Shown here: positions 16,499 to 24,960 of the stretch, one piece after another
Numbering within the stretch: the stretch's first letter is position 1
How the letters are laid out: every line of letters begins with the position of its first letter
Assembly (NCBI GenBank): GCA_035695065.1
Contig: DASSEW010000047.1
Coordinates: forward strand, 34,839 to 98,838
DNA length: 64,000 bases
Origin: 66-474 sp035695065
Lineage (GTDB): Bacteria > Pseudomonadota > Gammaproteobacteria > Xanthomonadales > Rhodanobacteraceae
Reading direction: 5' to 3'
Position numbers and translations under genes: made by a program
The notes under the pieces: model-generated
Database searches by the model: none
Told to the model about the DNA's origin: nothing
What the model saw: the letters and a program-made list of their open reading frames with translations, nothing else

Positions 16499-19400
16499 AT
16501 GAAGCGAATTCAATTCCGCAGCGCGCTTGCGCTGGCCGTTTCGCTGGGCCTGATGACCGCCGGCGCGCAGGCCGCGCCCGCCACCGAGCACGCGGCCACT
16601 TTCGACAGCGGCGCGATCTCCGGCTTGAACGCCCGCAACATCGGTTCGGCCACCATGAGCGGCCGCGTGTCGGCCGTGACCGCTGTGCCGGAGAAGAACG
16701 GCAAGGTCACCATCTATGTCGGCGCGGCCAGCGGCGGCGTGTGGAAATCCACCGACAGCGGCACCACCTTCAAGCCCGTTTTCGACAAGCAGCCGGTGAT
16801 GTCGATCGGATCGATCGCGATCGATCCGAATCACCACGACACGGTCTGGGTCGGTACCGGCGAGTCGTGGATGCGCAATTCGGTTTCGATCGGCAACGGC
16901 GTCTACAAGACCACCGACGGCGGTGAAACCTGGAAGTACCTGGGCCTGCCCAATTCCGAACACATCGCGAAGATCGTCGTCGATCCGAATGATGGCAACA
17001 CTGCCTACGCATGCGTTGCCGGACGACTCTGGAGCGACTCTGCGGATCGGGGCCTGTACAAGACCACCGACGGCGGCAACTCGTGGACGCTGGTGCTGAA
17101 AGGCAAGAACCTTTCCACCGGTTGTTCCGGCTTGAGCATGGATTCGAAGAATCCGAACGTGCTGTTCGCGGCGATGTGGGATTTCCGCCGCAAGGGCTGG
17201 ACGTTCCGCTCGGGCGGTCCTTCGCCGGATGCGCCTTCCGCGAGCGGCCTGTTCCGCTCCGCCGACGGCGGCAAGACCTGGACCGAAGTTACCCACGACG
17301 CGAACAAGGGCTTTCCGACCAAACCTTACGGCCGCATCGCGGTGACGATCGCGCCGTCCAATCCGCAGATCGTGTACGCGATGGTGGAATCCACCGATTC
17401 GGCGCTGTACCGAAGCGATGATGGCGGCAAGACCTGGGCCGAGCGCGACAAGAGCCAGAACATGGTCTGGCGTCCGTTCTACTTCGCCAACCTGATCGTG
17501 GACCCGACCAATCCCGATCGGTTGTTCAAGCCGGACCTCTCACTGATCCAGAGCACCGACGGCGGCAAGACCTTCAGCGAATCCGGCGGCGGTGCGCACG
17601 GCGACAACCACGACGACTGGATCAACCCGGAAGATCCGAAATTCGTGATCGCCGGCGACGACGGCGGCCTGTGGTTCTCGCACGACGGCGGCAGCAAGTG
17701 GTGGAAGGCCAACAACCTGCCGATCTCGCAGTTCTACCACGTGAGCGTCGACAACTCCGATCCTTACCACGTGTACGGCGGCCTGCAGGACAACAGCGAC
17801 TGGGTCGGCGATTCGGAATATCCGGGCGGCATCAGCAACAGCCGCTGGGAGAACATGTTCGGCGGCGACGGCTTCTGGATGTTCGAGGATCCGACCGATG
17901 CCAATTACATCTATGCCGAATCGCAGGGCGGCTTTGTGGGGCGCATCAACCGCCACACGCACCAGATCCAGCTGATCCAGCCGCAGGCCGGCTACAAGGA
18001 AAAGCTGCGCTACAACTGGAACACGCCGATCGCGATGTCGCCCAACGACAAGGGCACGATGTACATCGGCGCGCAGTTCCTGTTCAAGACCACCGACCAC
18101 GGCAAGACCTGGCAGCGGATCTCGCCGGACCTCACCACCAACAACCCGGAACAGCAAAAGCAGGAAGAGTCCGGCGGCGTGACCGTGGACAACTCCTACG
18201 CCGAGATGCACGACACGATCTATTCGATCAGCGAGTCGCCGAAGCAGGCGGGCCTGATCTGGGTCGGCACCGACGACGGCAACATCCAGCTGACCCGCGA
18301 TGGCGGTGCGCACTGGAGCAACCTCACCGCCAACGTGCGCGGCATTCCCAAGGGCGAATGGGTCTCCTGGATCCAGGCGAGCCCCGTGGATGCAGGCACC
18401 GCGTTCGTGGCCTTCGATCGCCATTCCTTCGGCGACATGAAGCCGTACATCTACAAGACCACCGATTACGGCAAGTCGTGGACGCCGCTGGTGACGCCGA
18501 ACGACGACAAGGGCATCCGCGGCTTCGTGCACGTGATCAAGCAGGATGCGGTGGATCCGAACCTGCTGTTCGCCGGCAGCGAATTCGGCCTGTGGATTTC
18601 GCCGGATGGCGGCGCGCACTGGGCGCAGTTCAAGGGCAGCGACTTCCCGGACGTGCCGGTGCGCGACCTGGTCGTGCACCCGCGCACCAATGACCTTGTC
18701 GTCGCCACCCATGGCCGCGGCATCTGGATCATCGACGACATCACGCCGTTGCGCGCGCTCACGCCGCAGATGTTGAATGCGGATGCGACGTTCCTGCCGA
18801 CGCGGCCGGTGGTGCAGCGCATCCAGGGCTGGGGCGGCTGGCCGGAAGGCGATGCGTCGTTCACCGGTCCGAATCCGCCGGATGGCGCGGTGATTACCTA
18901 TTACCAGAAGAGCCGCCATTTGTTCGGCAAGCTCAAGCTGGAAATCTACGACAGCAACGGCAAGTTGCTCGACACCATCCCGGGCAATGTCCGGCGCGGC
19001 ATCAATCGCGTGAACTGGGACATGCGCGTGGCGCCGCCACGCGTGCCGCCGGCCGCGCAGGTGGCGTTCAACTCCGCGCAGGGCCCGCGCGTAGTGCCTG
19101 GCGTGTACACGGTCAAGCTGGTCAAGGGCGACAAGACCTACGAGGAGAAGCTGGACATCGGGCTCGATCCGCGCGATCCGTTCACACTGGCCGACCGCAA
19201 GGCGCAGTTCGACGCCGCGATGAAGGTCAGCGACCTGTTCGGCCGCATGACCGACCTGGACTTCCGGATCGTCGCGGTGCGCGACGGTGCCAAGGCGCGC
19301 GCCGCGCAGGCGAAGGACGATCCGGCGTTGGCGAAGCAGTTGAACGCGCTGGCCGACAAGGCCGACACCATCCGCAAGGAGATCGTGGCGACCAAGGAAG

Positions 19401-19714
19401 GCGGTGCGATCACGGGCGAGGAACGCGAGCGCGAATACCTGGACGACGTTTACGGTGCGATCGCCAACTACGAAGGCGCTCCGACCGACTACCAGCTCGC
19501 CCGCGTGGATGCGATCGCCCGCGAGATGGGCGACACGGCGAAGGAGTTCGACGCGCTGCGCAACGGCGATCTCGCCAAGGTCAACGCGGCACTGAAAGCG
19601 AAAGGCATGCCGGAAATCACCGTACCGGCGAATGCACCGGCCGACCAAGGCGGCGCATCAGGCGGCGGCGCCATGCACGAACGCGATCGGGACGCGATGT
19701 TCGAGCGGGATTGA
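16499..19714 (+). CDS. secreted BNR/sortilin-type beta-propeller protein
   Basis: 1071 residues with signal peptide (ALALAVSLGLMTAGAQA). The first about 750 residues form one or two beta-propellers marked by Asp-box repeats: STDSGTTF, TTDGGETW, TTDGGNSW, SADGGKTW, SDDGGKTW, STDGGKTF, TTDYGKSW. Such VPS10/BNR propellers occur in sialidases and sortilins, but no sialidase Arg triad is evident, so the enzyme class is open. The C-terminal part (about 790-950) resembles FlgD/Ig-like beta domains (NGKLLDTIPG, GINRVNWDMR), then a helical tail ending in charged repeats. It is probably an exported glycan- or protein-binding hydrolase. Directly coupled to the LolA-like gene. Confidence 0.8.
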   Translation: MKRIQFRSALALAVSLGLMTAGAQAAPATEHAATFDSGAISGLNARNIGSATMSGRVSAVTAVPEKNGKVTIYVGAASGGVWKSTDSGTTFKPVFDKQPVMSIGSIAIDPNHHDTVWVGTGESWMRNSVSIGNGVYKTTDGGETWKYLGLPNSEHIAKIVVDPNDGNTAYACVAGRLWSDSADRGLYKTTDGGNSWTLVLKGKNLSTGCSGLSMDSKNPNVLFAAMWDFRRKGWTFRSGGPSPDAPSASGLFRSADGGKTWTEVTHDANKGFPTKPYGRIAVTIAPSNPQIVYAMVESTDSALYRSDDGGKTWAERDKSQNMVWRPFYFANLIVDPTNPDRLFKPDLSLIQSTDGGKTFSESGGGAHGDNHDDWINPEDPKFVIAGDDGGLWFSHDGGSKWWKANNLPISQFYHVSVDNSDPYHVYGGLQDNSDWVGDSEYPGGISNSRWENMFGGDGFWMFEDPTDANYIYAESQGGFVGRINRHTHQIQLIQPQAGYKEKLRYNWNTPIAMSPNDKGTMYIGAQFLFKTTDHGKTWQRISPDLTTNNPEQQKQEESGGVTVDNSYAEMHDTIYSISESPKQAGLIWVGTDDGNIQLTRDGGAHWSNLTANVRGIPKGEWVSWIQASPVDAGTAFVAFDRHSFGDMKPYIYKTTDYGKSWTPLVTPNDDKGIRGFVHVIKQDAVDPNLLFAGSEFGLWISPDGGAHWAQFKGSDFPDVPVRDLVVHPRTNDLVVATHGRGIWIIDDITPLRALTPQMLNADATFLPTRPVVQRIQGWGGWPEGDASFTGPNPPDGAVITYYQKSRHLFGKLKLEIYDSNGKLLDTIPGNVRRGINRVNWDMRVAPPRVPPAAQVAFNSAQGPRVVPGVYTVKLVKGDKTYEEKLDIGLDPRDPFTLADRKAQFDAAMKVSDLFGRMTDLDFRIVAVRDGAKARAAQAKDDPALAKQLNALADKADTIRKEIVATKEGGAITGEEREREYLDDVYGAIANYEGAPTDYQLARVDAIAREMGDTAKEFDALRNGDLAKVNAALKAKGMPEITVPANAPADQGGASGGGAMHERDRDAMFERD

Positions 19715-19730
19715 AGGCTCTTCCCTTCTC

Positions 19731-19836
19731 CCTCCGGGAGAAGGTGGCCCGCAGGGCCGGATGAGGGTTCGGGATCGCGATGCAGTTCGGATCACCGAGC
19801 CCTCACCCCAACCCCTCTCCCGGTGGGAGAGGGGCT
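19731..19836. repeat. multi-hairpin intergenic repeat, copy A
   Basis: Three hairpins: CTTCTCCC/GGGAGAAG, GGCCC/GGGCC and CCCCTCTCCC/GGGAGAGGGG, with AGGGTT paired at distance to CCCTCACCCC. A related copy lies at 38834-38984. It separates the convergent BNR and cytochrome c' genes and may end both transcripts. Confidence 0.75.
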
Positions 19837-20232
19837 TCACCGATAAATCCGGTGACACTGATCGCAGTGGTCATTGATCTGCGCAAACGCCTTGCGCAAC
19901 GCGGGGCAGTCGCGTGGCTGATTCGCCGCGACCTGTTCGTCGAACGCGTGCGCCTCCTGCGCGAACTTCGCGAACTGCTTGTCGCTCATCAGGTCGGGAA
20001 ACGCGCGCGGGATTTCGCCTGACATGGTGACCAGCATCGAGAGGTTCTGCGCGGTCGATTCGGTCGCGCAGTGTTGCGTGCGAACCGCATGGTCGAGCTC
20101 GCCCGCGTGCACCGCCATCACGTCCATCACCCCGCGCGGATAGGCATCGCGCTGCCGCAACGCGGCGGACACCTGGAAAGCGGCCAGCGCGCCTATCACG
20201 GCGGCGATCAGGGCGAGCAGCAACGTGCGCAT
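19837..20232 (-). CDS. cytochrome c' (class II c-type cytochrome)
   Basis: 131 residues from the internal ATG at 20232, ten codons after an upstream ATG; the shorter form starts directly with the signal/anchor LLLALIAAVIGALAAF. A single heme site, C123-D-Q-C126-H127, lies six residues from the C-terminus, the hallmark of cytochrome c' and its relatives. The body is a predicted four-helix bundle. Such proteins bind NO or transfer electrons in the periplasm. The stop codon directly abuts the hairpin repeat downstream. Confidence 0.8.
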   Translation of the reverse strand: MRTLLLALIAAVIGALAAFQVSAALRQRDAYPRGVMDVMAVHAGELDHAVRTQHCATESTAQNLSMLVTMSGEIPRAFPDLMSDKQFAKFAQEAHAFDEQVAANQPRDCPALRKAFAQINDHCDQCHRIYR

Positions 20233-20304
20233 GGCGAATCCTTCGGAATGGAAACGCGTCATTATCCATGATGTGGTCTCCCGTACTTCGCTCTCTGCGT
20301 CAAA

Positions 20305-20358
20305 GTAGGGCGGGCACTGGCCGCCGGCTTTTGATCTGGCGGACGATGTCCGCCCTAC
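20305..20358. repeat. GTAG-headed REP pair
   Basis: GTAGGGCGGGCA...TGGCCGCC and inverted GGCGGACGATGTCCGCCCTAC, lying between the cytochrome c' gene and tcdA. Confidence 0.85.
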
Positions 20359-20386
20359 GCGTGAATGCGTCCCGTATCATTCGCGC

Positions 20387-21166
20387 ATGACCGACACCCG
20401 TTTCCTCGGCATCGATCGCCTCTACGGCAAGGGCAGCGCCGCGCGCCTGGCGAAATGCCGCGTGGCGGTGATCGGCCTGGGCGGCGTGGGTTCGTGGGCA
20501 GTGGAAGCGCTGGCGCGCAGCGGCGTGGGCCATCTCACATTGCTGGATGGCGACGAGGTCTGCGTCTCCAACGTCAACCGGCAGTCTCATGCGCTGGAAG
20601 GCGAATTCGGTCGCGCCAAGACCGATGTGCTGGCTGCGCGCCTGCACGCCATCAACCCGCACCTGCAACTGGATGCGCGCACGCAATTTCTGACGCCCGC
20701 GGGCATCGGCGCGCTGCTGGAAGAGCGCCACGACCTGATCCTGGACGCCTGCGACGCGTTCCGGGTGAAACTCGAATTGATCGCCGCGAGCCGTCGCGCG
20801 AAGCAGCCGCTGATCGTGGTTGGTTCGGCGGGCGGGCGCACCGATGCGACCCGCGTACGCGTGCGCGATCTCGCACATACCGAGCACGACAAGCTGCTCA
20901 GCCTGATCCGCAAGAAGCTGCGCCAGGATCATGGTTTCCCACGCAACGTGGAACGCAGTTTCGCCGTGCCGGCCGTGTATTCGCTGGAGAACGTGCGCTA
21001 CCCGCAGCCGGACGGCAGCGTCCGCGGCGTGCGCCCGCAGACCGATGCGGAGGGCGGTTTCCGGCTCGACTGCGGGGCAGGACTCGGGGCGGCCATGCAC
21101 GTCACCGCGGCGTTCGCGTGCGCGGCGGTCGGCCGCGCGCTCTACGAACTGCTGCATCGAAGGTAG
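20387..21166 (+). CDS. tcdA: tRNA threonylcarbamoyladenosine dehydratase
   Basis: A 259-residue E1/ThiF-fold enzyme. The ATP-binding loop is VAVIGLGGVGSWAVEALARSGVG, followed by LLDGDEVCVSNVNRQ, the Arg/Asn block that contacts ATP. DACDAFRVKLELI and the C-terminal SLENVRYP / CGAGLGAAMHVTAAF match TcdA (CsdL). It cyclises t6A37 of ANN-decoding tRNAs to ct6A. The tail is slightly short. Its TAG stop begins GTAGGCGACAT, which looks like an eroded REP head. Confidence 0.9.
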   Translation: MTDTRFLGIDRLYGKGSAARLAKCRVAVIGLGGVGSWAVEALARSGVGHLTLLDGDEVCVSNVNRQSHALEGEFGRAKTDVLAARLHAINPHLQLDARTQFLTPAGIGALLEERHDLILDACDAFRVKLELIAASRRAKQPLIVVGSAGGRTDATRVRVRDLAHTEHDKLLSLIRKKLRQDHGFPRNVERSFAVPAVYSLENVRYPQPDGSVRGVRPQTDAEGGFRLDCGAGLGAAMHVTAAFACAAVGRALYELLHRR

Positions 21167-21194
21167 GCGACATCACTCACCGCTTCTGGCGTGG

Positions 21195-21336
21195 TGGCGG
21201 ACGATGTCCGCCCTGCTGCTGTGGTAGGGCGGGCATTGCCCGCCGGTGCAAATTCCGTGGCGGACGATGTCCGCCCTACGGAGCTTCGTTCACGCAAGCA
21301 TGCCCCGCCGGTGCGGCGGACGGTGTCCGCCCTACG
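21195..21336. repeat. cluster of REP units
   Basis: Four REP arms: GGCGGACGATGTCCGCCCT, GTAGGGCGGGCATTGCCCGCC, GGCGGACGATGTCCGCCCTAC and GGCGGACGGTGTCCGCCCTAC. The last one supplies the TAG stop codon of the MarR gene on the minus strand. Confidence 0.88.
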
Positions 21337-21841
21337 GCGTTTCGTCCACCGAAACGATCACCCGTTGCAAAAGACCCTGCAGGGTGCGCTTCTCGCGATC
21401 GTCCAGTCCGGAAAACGACGTGCGCAGGAGCGGGAAGAGCTTCGGCAGCAATACGCCCACGAAGCGCCGCCCGGCCAGGGTGATGCGCAGTTCGATCCGG
21501 CGGCGATCGTGCTCGCCCGGCTTACGCGTCACCAGCTTGCGCCGGACCAGCGCGTCGGCGATGCGCGTCATGTTGGTCGGGGTCTGCACCACGAACGCGC
21601 ACAGCTCGCTCGGATAGGCGCTGCCGCTCGGGCAGCTGTACAACTGCATCAGCACGCGGAAGTCGCTCTCGTTCAAGCCGTGCGGCCTGAGCACGTCGAG
21701 GAAGCGCGCGGTCAGGCCTTCCGCAGCGAGATGCAGCAGCCGCACCAGCATCACATCCTGCTGCGGCAGTGTCGGCATCTGCTCGGAAACCTGGCTTACC
21801 CCGGTTTCGATGCCCTGCATGTATTCGAGCAACTTGCCCAT
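21332..21841 (-). CDS. MarR-family transcriptional regulator
   Basis: 169 residues. The winged-helix core reads LNESDFRVLMQLYSCPSGSAYPSELC, then TPTNMTRIADALVRRKLVTRKPGEHDRRR, the recognition helix and wing of MarR proteins, flanked by dimerisation helices. The start lies 14 bp from a perfect 28-bp palindrome that is almost certainly its own operator. No efflux or catabolic gene is adjacent (tatD upstream, tcdA convergent), so targets are unknown and may lie elsewhere. The stop codon TAG is part of a REP element. The ligand cannot be predicted. Confidence 0.9.
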   Translation of the reverse strand: MGKLLEYMQGIETGVSQVSEQMPTLPQQDVMLVRLLHLAAEGLTARFLDVLRPHGLNESDFRVLMQLYSCPSGSAYPSELCAFVVQTPTNMTRIADALVRRKLVTRKPGEHDRRRIELRITLAGRRFVGVLLPKLFPLLRTSFSGLDDREKRTLQGLLQRVIVSVDETP

Positions 21842-21854
21842 TGAAGCCCACCGC

Positions 21855-21882
21855 GCTGATAGTTCAGTGCTGAACTATCAGC
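21855..21882. promoter_or_regulatory. perfect 28-bp palindrome, candidate MarR operator
   Basis: GCTGATAGTTCAG-TG-CTGAACTATCAGC: two perfect 13-bp arms around a 2-bp centre, 14-41 bp upstream of the MarR start codon. Position and symmetry fit autorepression by the adjacent dimeric regulator. Confidence 0.8.
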
Positions 21883-21938
21883 GTAGCAAGTTCCGGCGAA
21901 AGTGCGCAGCCGTACGTGTGCAAACCTTCATGGCGGCT

Positions 21939-22703
21939 TCAGCCGGTAAACAGCCGTTGCGCGTTGGCCGTGGTCGCCTGCGCGATCTCCCCTTGCGGCT
22001 GGCCGCGCAGTTGCGCCACGCAGCGCAGTATCTCGACGAGTCGCGACGGCAGGTTGCGCTGGCCGCGATGCATCGCGTCCGGCTGGTCCGGCGCGTCGGT
22101 TTCCAGCAGCAGGAATTCGATCGGCATCTCCGCCACGATCCCGCGCAGCCGGTGCGCGCGCTCGTAGGTCACCGGACCGCCGATGCCGAGCAGAAACCCG
22201 ATCTTCCACAGCCGCCTCGCCTGCTCCTCGCTGCCGGAGAAGCTGTGCACGACGCCGCGCAATGCGCCGTCGAACTTCTCGAGTTCCAGGATCACCTGCT
22301 CGAACGCACCACGCGCATGCAGCACCAGCGGCAGGTCGAATTCGCGCGCGAGCCGCAATTGCGCGCGCATGAAGTGCAACTGGCGTTCGCGATCCAGCGA
22401 ATCATCGCTGAAATCCAGTCCGCATTCGCCGAGTGCGCACGCCTTGTGCGATGACAGCCAGGCGCGCAGCGCATCCAGATCGGCATCGCGATGCTGACCG
22501 AGGAACAACGGGTGCAGGCCATATGCCGGATGCAGGCCGGATTCGCTTTCGCACAAGGCCCGAAGCGGTTCCCAGCCCGCCGCCGAAATGGCCGGAACCA
22601 GCATGTCGGCGACGCCGCATCGCTGCGCATCCGCCAGCACCTGCGCGCGATCGGCGTCGAACTCGGCGGCATCGAGGTGAACGTGGCTGTCGAACAATTG
22701 CAT
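21939..22703 (-). CDS. tatD: TatD-family metal-dependent hydrolase/DNase
   Basis: 254 residues, the usual TatD length. Metal ligands are visible as H7-x-H9 in FDSHVHLD, the Glu in ALGECGLDF, the His in LPLVLHARGAF, VVHSFSG, and the final Asp in LLLETDAP. TatD proteins are 3'-5' exonucleases acting on DNA, and some remove D-amino acids from tRNA-like substrates; the sequence resembles the YjjV branch. Transcribed toward the MarR gene, with the palindrome between them. Confidence 0.87.
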   Translation of the reverse strand: MQLFDSHVHLDAAEFDADRAQVLADAQRCGVADMLVPAISAAGWEPLRALCESESGLHPAYGLHPLFLGQHRDADLDALRAWLSSHKACALGECGLDFSDDSLDRERQLHFMRAQLRLAREFDLPLVLHARGAFEQVILELEKFDGALRGVVHSFSGSEEQARRLWKIGFLLGIGGPVTYERAHRLRGIVAEMPIEFLLLETDAPDQPDAMHRGQRNLPSRLVEILRCVAQLRGQPQGEIAQATTANAQRLFTG

Positions 22704-22959
22704 GAGTCACATCCGCAATGTGAACTGTGCACGCATCTGCGACGCGTGCATGTCTATGCTTTCCGAACACAAGGTGAACACGATGCGCGCAATTGCAGGC
22801 GGGTTCATTTTGCGGCGGTATCTTGCGAATCGTCCATGATCGCAGGGATCAAGACGCGGGTGGCGAGCTGCGAAGAAGCCCCGGGGCGAAGCGCTCGATC
22901 CGCCGCACTTCAAAATTGAAGCAGGCCCTGTTCGGCCGCGACTACGGGAGAAGTCAGAC
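22704..22959. other. intergenic region before the first glycine-zipper gene
   Basis: 256 bp between divergent genes. It holds a short hairpin-like stretch around 22837-22855 (TCGTCCATGATCGCAGGGA) similar in wording to the hairpin array at 23.5 kb, and a GGGAGAAG ribosome site before 22960. No ORF supported. Confidence 0.4.
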
Positions 22960-23520
22960 ATGAACAAGCCAGTGATTGCCGGTGTTGCCATTGCCGCGCT
23001 CGGCATCATCGCCGCGGTGGCGATCGCCGCACGTTACGGCTTCGCCAACAACGGGCCGGAGTACGCGCAGGTGGTGAGCGTCGAGCCGGTCAAGCAGACA
23101 ACCAGCACGCCGCATGAGGTCTGTGGAGACGAGACCGTGGTGCACAAGGAACAGTACAAGGACCAGCACCAGATCGGCGGCACCGCGATCGGCGCCGTGG
23201 CGGGTGCGCTCATCGGCCACCAGATCGGCGGCGGCAAGGGCAAGGACCTCGCCACGGTCGGTGGCGCGGTAGCCGGCGGTTTCGCCGGCCACGAGATCCA
23301 GAAGCGGCACCAGGAAAACAATCCGACCTACACCACGGTCGAGCATCGTTGCCACACCGTGACCAGCCATACGTCCAAGACCATCGCCTATGACGTGACG
23401 TACGAGTACCAGGGTGTACAGCAGCACGTGCGCCTCGATCACGATCCGGGTACGCGCGTACAGGTCAGCAATGGCGTGGTGATCGCCGACGATCAGTCGG
23501 CACAAACCCAGCCGGAGTAA
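22960..23520 (+). CDS. glycine-zipper 2TM envelope protein, copy 1
   Basis: 186 residues. An N-terminal hydrophobic helix (VIAGVAIAALGIIAAVAIAARYG) serves as anchor or signal. The centre has the glycine-zipper pair IGGTAIGAVAGALIGHQIGGG and ATVGGAVAGGFAGHEIQ, the Rick_17kDa/SlyB-type 2TM motif of outer-membrane or periplasmic proteins. The C-terminal domain (about 120-186) is beta-rich with TYEYQGVQQHVRLDHDPG, as in other zipper proteins with a small surface-binding domain. Two cysteines (C47, C128) may form a disulfide. A paralogue follows after the hairpin array. Confidence 0.8.
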   Translation: MNKPVIAGVAIAALGIIAAVAIAARYGFANNGPEYAQVVSVEPVKQTTSTPHEVCGDETVVHKEQYKDQHQIGGTAIGAVAGALIGHQIGGGKGKDLATVGGAVAGGFAGHEIQKRHQENNPTYTTVEHRCHTVTSHTSKTIAYDVTYEYQGVQQHVRLDHDPGTRVQVSNGVVIADDQSAQTQPE

Positions 23521-23540
23521 AAATCGATCTGCATCGCCGA

Positions 23541-23888
23541 CAACGGAGCTCCCGGCCATGGATGGCAGCTCTTGTCCGCTTTTGGATCTTCGCAATCACG
23601 GATGATCGCATTGGCAATGAGGAGTGCAGACAACGGAGCTCTGGGCCATGGATGGCGGCTCTTGTCTGCTTGGTGGTTTCGCGATCATGGATGATCGCCG
23701 GAATTCGAGAGTGCAGACAGGATGTCTGCTTTTGGATCTTCGCAATCATGGACGATTGCATTGGCAATCAGGAGTGCGGACAGGATGTCCGCTTGGTGAT
23801 TTTCGCGATCATGGATGATCGCCAGAATTTGAGAGTGCAGACAGGATGTCTGCTTTTGGATCTTCGCAATCATGGACGATTGCATTGG
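23541..23888 (+). repeat. alternating hairpin array between the two glycine-zipper genes
   Basis: The 382-bp gap (23521-23902) is filled by two alternating units of about 60 bp, about six units in all. Hairpins include GCGATCAT-GG-ATGATCGC, GCAATC-ATGGAC-GATTGC, GCAGACA-GGA-TGTCTGC and GCGGACA-GGA-TGTCCGC. Where the left arm changes, the right arm changes to match. The first unit shares 32 identical bases with the insertion in the GH94 gene at 56635-56666. Short ORFs here are unlikely to be genes. Confidence 0.85.
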
Positions 23889-23902
23889 CAAAGGAGCATG
23901 TC

Positions 23903-24439
23903 ATGAAGCACGGCAACAAATTCGGACTCGCGCGCAAACTGTTCGTCATGTTTGCGCTGGCGGGTTTCGCGGCATTGGTGTTGACCGGCTGCGAACCCTA
24001 TCCCGCGCAGACCACCCGCTACAGCGGGCCGGCCTACGGCTATCCGCCGCCTCCGCCGCCACCACCACCCCCGCCGCCACGCGCCGCGAATTGCTATCAC
24101 CAGTGCGGCGTGGTGCAGGACATTCGTCAGGTTTACACCAGCGGCAGCCAGCAGAACGCCACCATCGGCACCGTCATCGGCGCGGTCGTCGGCGGCGCGC
24201 TCGGCAACCAGATCGGCAAGGGCAACGGGCGCACCGCGGCCACGATCGGCGGCGCGGTCGCGGGCGGCTTTGCCGGACACGCGATCGGCTCGCACAGCGG
24301 GCAGGGCAACGCGTGGCAGATCGTCGTGCAGCTGGATGACGGCCGCTATGCGACGGTGACGCAAGCGCAGCCGCCGAACGTGCAGATCGGCGATTACGTG
24401 ATAGTGGACAACGACCACGTCTACCTGCGCGGAAGGTAA
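23903..24439 (+). CDS. glycine-zipper 2TM lipoprotein, copy 2
   Basis: 178 residues. The signal peptide ends in the lipobox VLTGC (about residue 30), so the protein is lipid-anchored, unlike copy 1. A run of twelve prolines (about 48-59) follows, then VIGAVVGGALGNQIGKGNG and ATIGGAVAGGFAGHAIG, the same zipper pair as copy 1, and a beta-rich C-terminus (WQIVVQLDDGRYATVTQ). The ATG has a strong AAGGAG site eight bases upstream that lies within the last array unit. A strong terminator follows. Confidence 0.85.
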   Translation: MKHGNKFGLARKLFVMFALAGFAALVLTGCEPYPAQTTRYSGPAYGYPPPPPPPPPPPPRAANCYHQCGVVQDIRQVYTSGSQQNATIGTVIGAVVGGALGNQIGKGNGRTAATIGGAVAGGFAGHAIGSHSGQGNAWQIVVQLDDGRYATVTQAQPPNVQIGDYVIVDNDHVYLRGR

Positions 24440-24445
24440 AAATGC

Positions 24446-24471
24446 AAAAGGCCCTCGCGAGAGGGCCTTTT
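24446..24471 (+). terminator. intrinsic terminator of the second glycine-zipper gene
   Basis: AAAAGGCCCTC-GCGA-GAGGGCCTTTT, an 11-bp stem with its own A- and T-runs, seven bases after the stop. Confidence 0.92.
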
Positions 24472-24528
24472 CTGGCGGGGACGGAGCGGGCGAAGTGCGA
24501 CTTCGCTTCGCTTGCTCCGTCCCTAGCG

Positions 24529-24960
24529 TCACTCCGCCGCGTAGAAGCGGTGCTCGCCGATCGTGGCCAATGGATTCTTGGCCCAGTCGGCGGTGGCATC
24601 CACGCGCATGAAGTGATCGGCGTGCGGAACCACCACCTCGCGCTGCGAGCGCGGCAGCGACCACACGTGCAGCGCCTCGCCGGCAATGCGCCAGGCCTTG
24701 TTCCATGCAGCCTGGTTGGCGATGTCGAAGGACTGCGGCGTGGTGGTGAGGGCGAACTGGTGGGGCGCGGTCACCACATCGCAGATCGTCGCACCGTAGC
24801 GCCCGAGGTCGCGCCTGCGCAGCGCCACTTCAGCCACCGCGAGTTGTCCGCGCACCGGTTCGCTGCGCGCCTCCAGATACACCGTCGCGGCGAGACAGGT
24901 GTGGTCGGCCACCGGCTGCGGCAACAGCGCAGTCAATCCGAGTAACCATCCGATCGTCAT
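24529..24960 (-). CDS. SleB-like cell wall hydrolase
   Basis: 143 residues with an N-terminal hydrophobic segment (GWLLGLTALLPQPVA) that may be a signal peptide. The motif LAATVYLEARSEPVRGQLAVAEVALRR is typical of the Hydrolase_2/SleB catalytic domain, with the Glu of YLEAR as candidate catalytic residue. HADHFMRV fits the C-terminal half. It probably acts on peptidoglycan in the periplasm. Convergent with the glycine-zipper gene across the terminator. Confidence 0.8.
   Translation of the reverse strand: MTIGWLLGLTALLPQPVADHTCLAATVYLEARSEPVRGQLAVAEVALRRRDLGRYGATICDVVTAPHQFALTTTPQSFDIANQAAWNKAWRIAGEALHVWSLPRSQREVVVPHADHFMRVDATADWAKNPLATIGEHRFYAAE

Noticed and set aside
17540..19648. A 700-codon open frame antisense to the BNR gene
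   Set aside because: Long antisense frames are common in high-GC DNA; it is His/Arg/Ala/Val-rich with no motif, and the opposite strand encodes clear Asp-box repeats.
23541..23888. CRISPR array
   Set aside because: Units alternate between two types without unique spacers, and no cas genes are present.
23562..23906. Short ORFs with repeated FWIFAITDD-like peptides in the hairpin array
   Set aside because: The peptide repeats simply follow from the DNA repeats; frames on both strands are equally open and there is no start site of quality.
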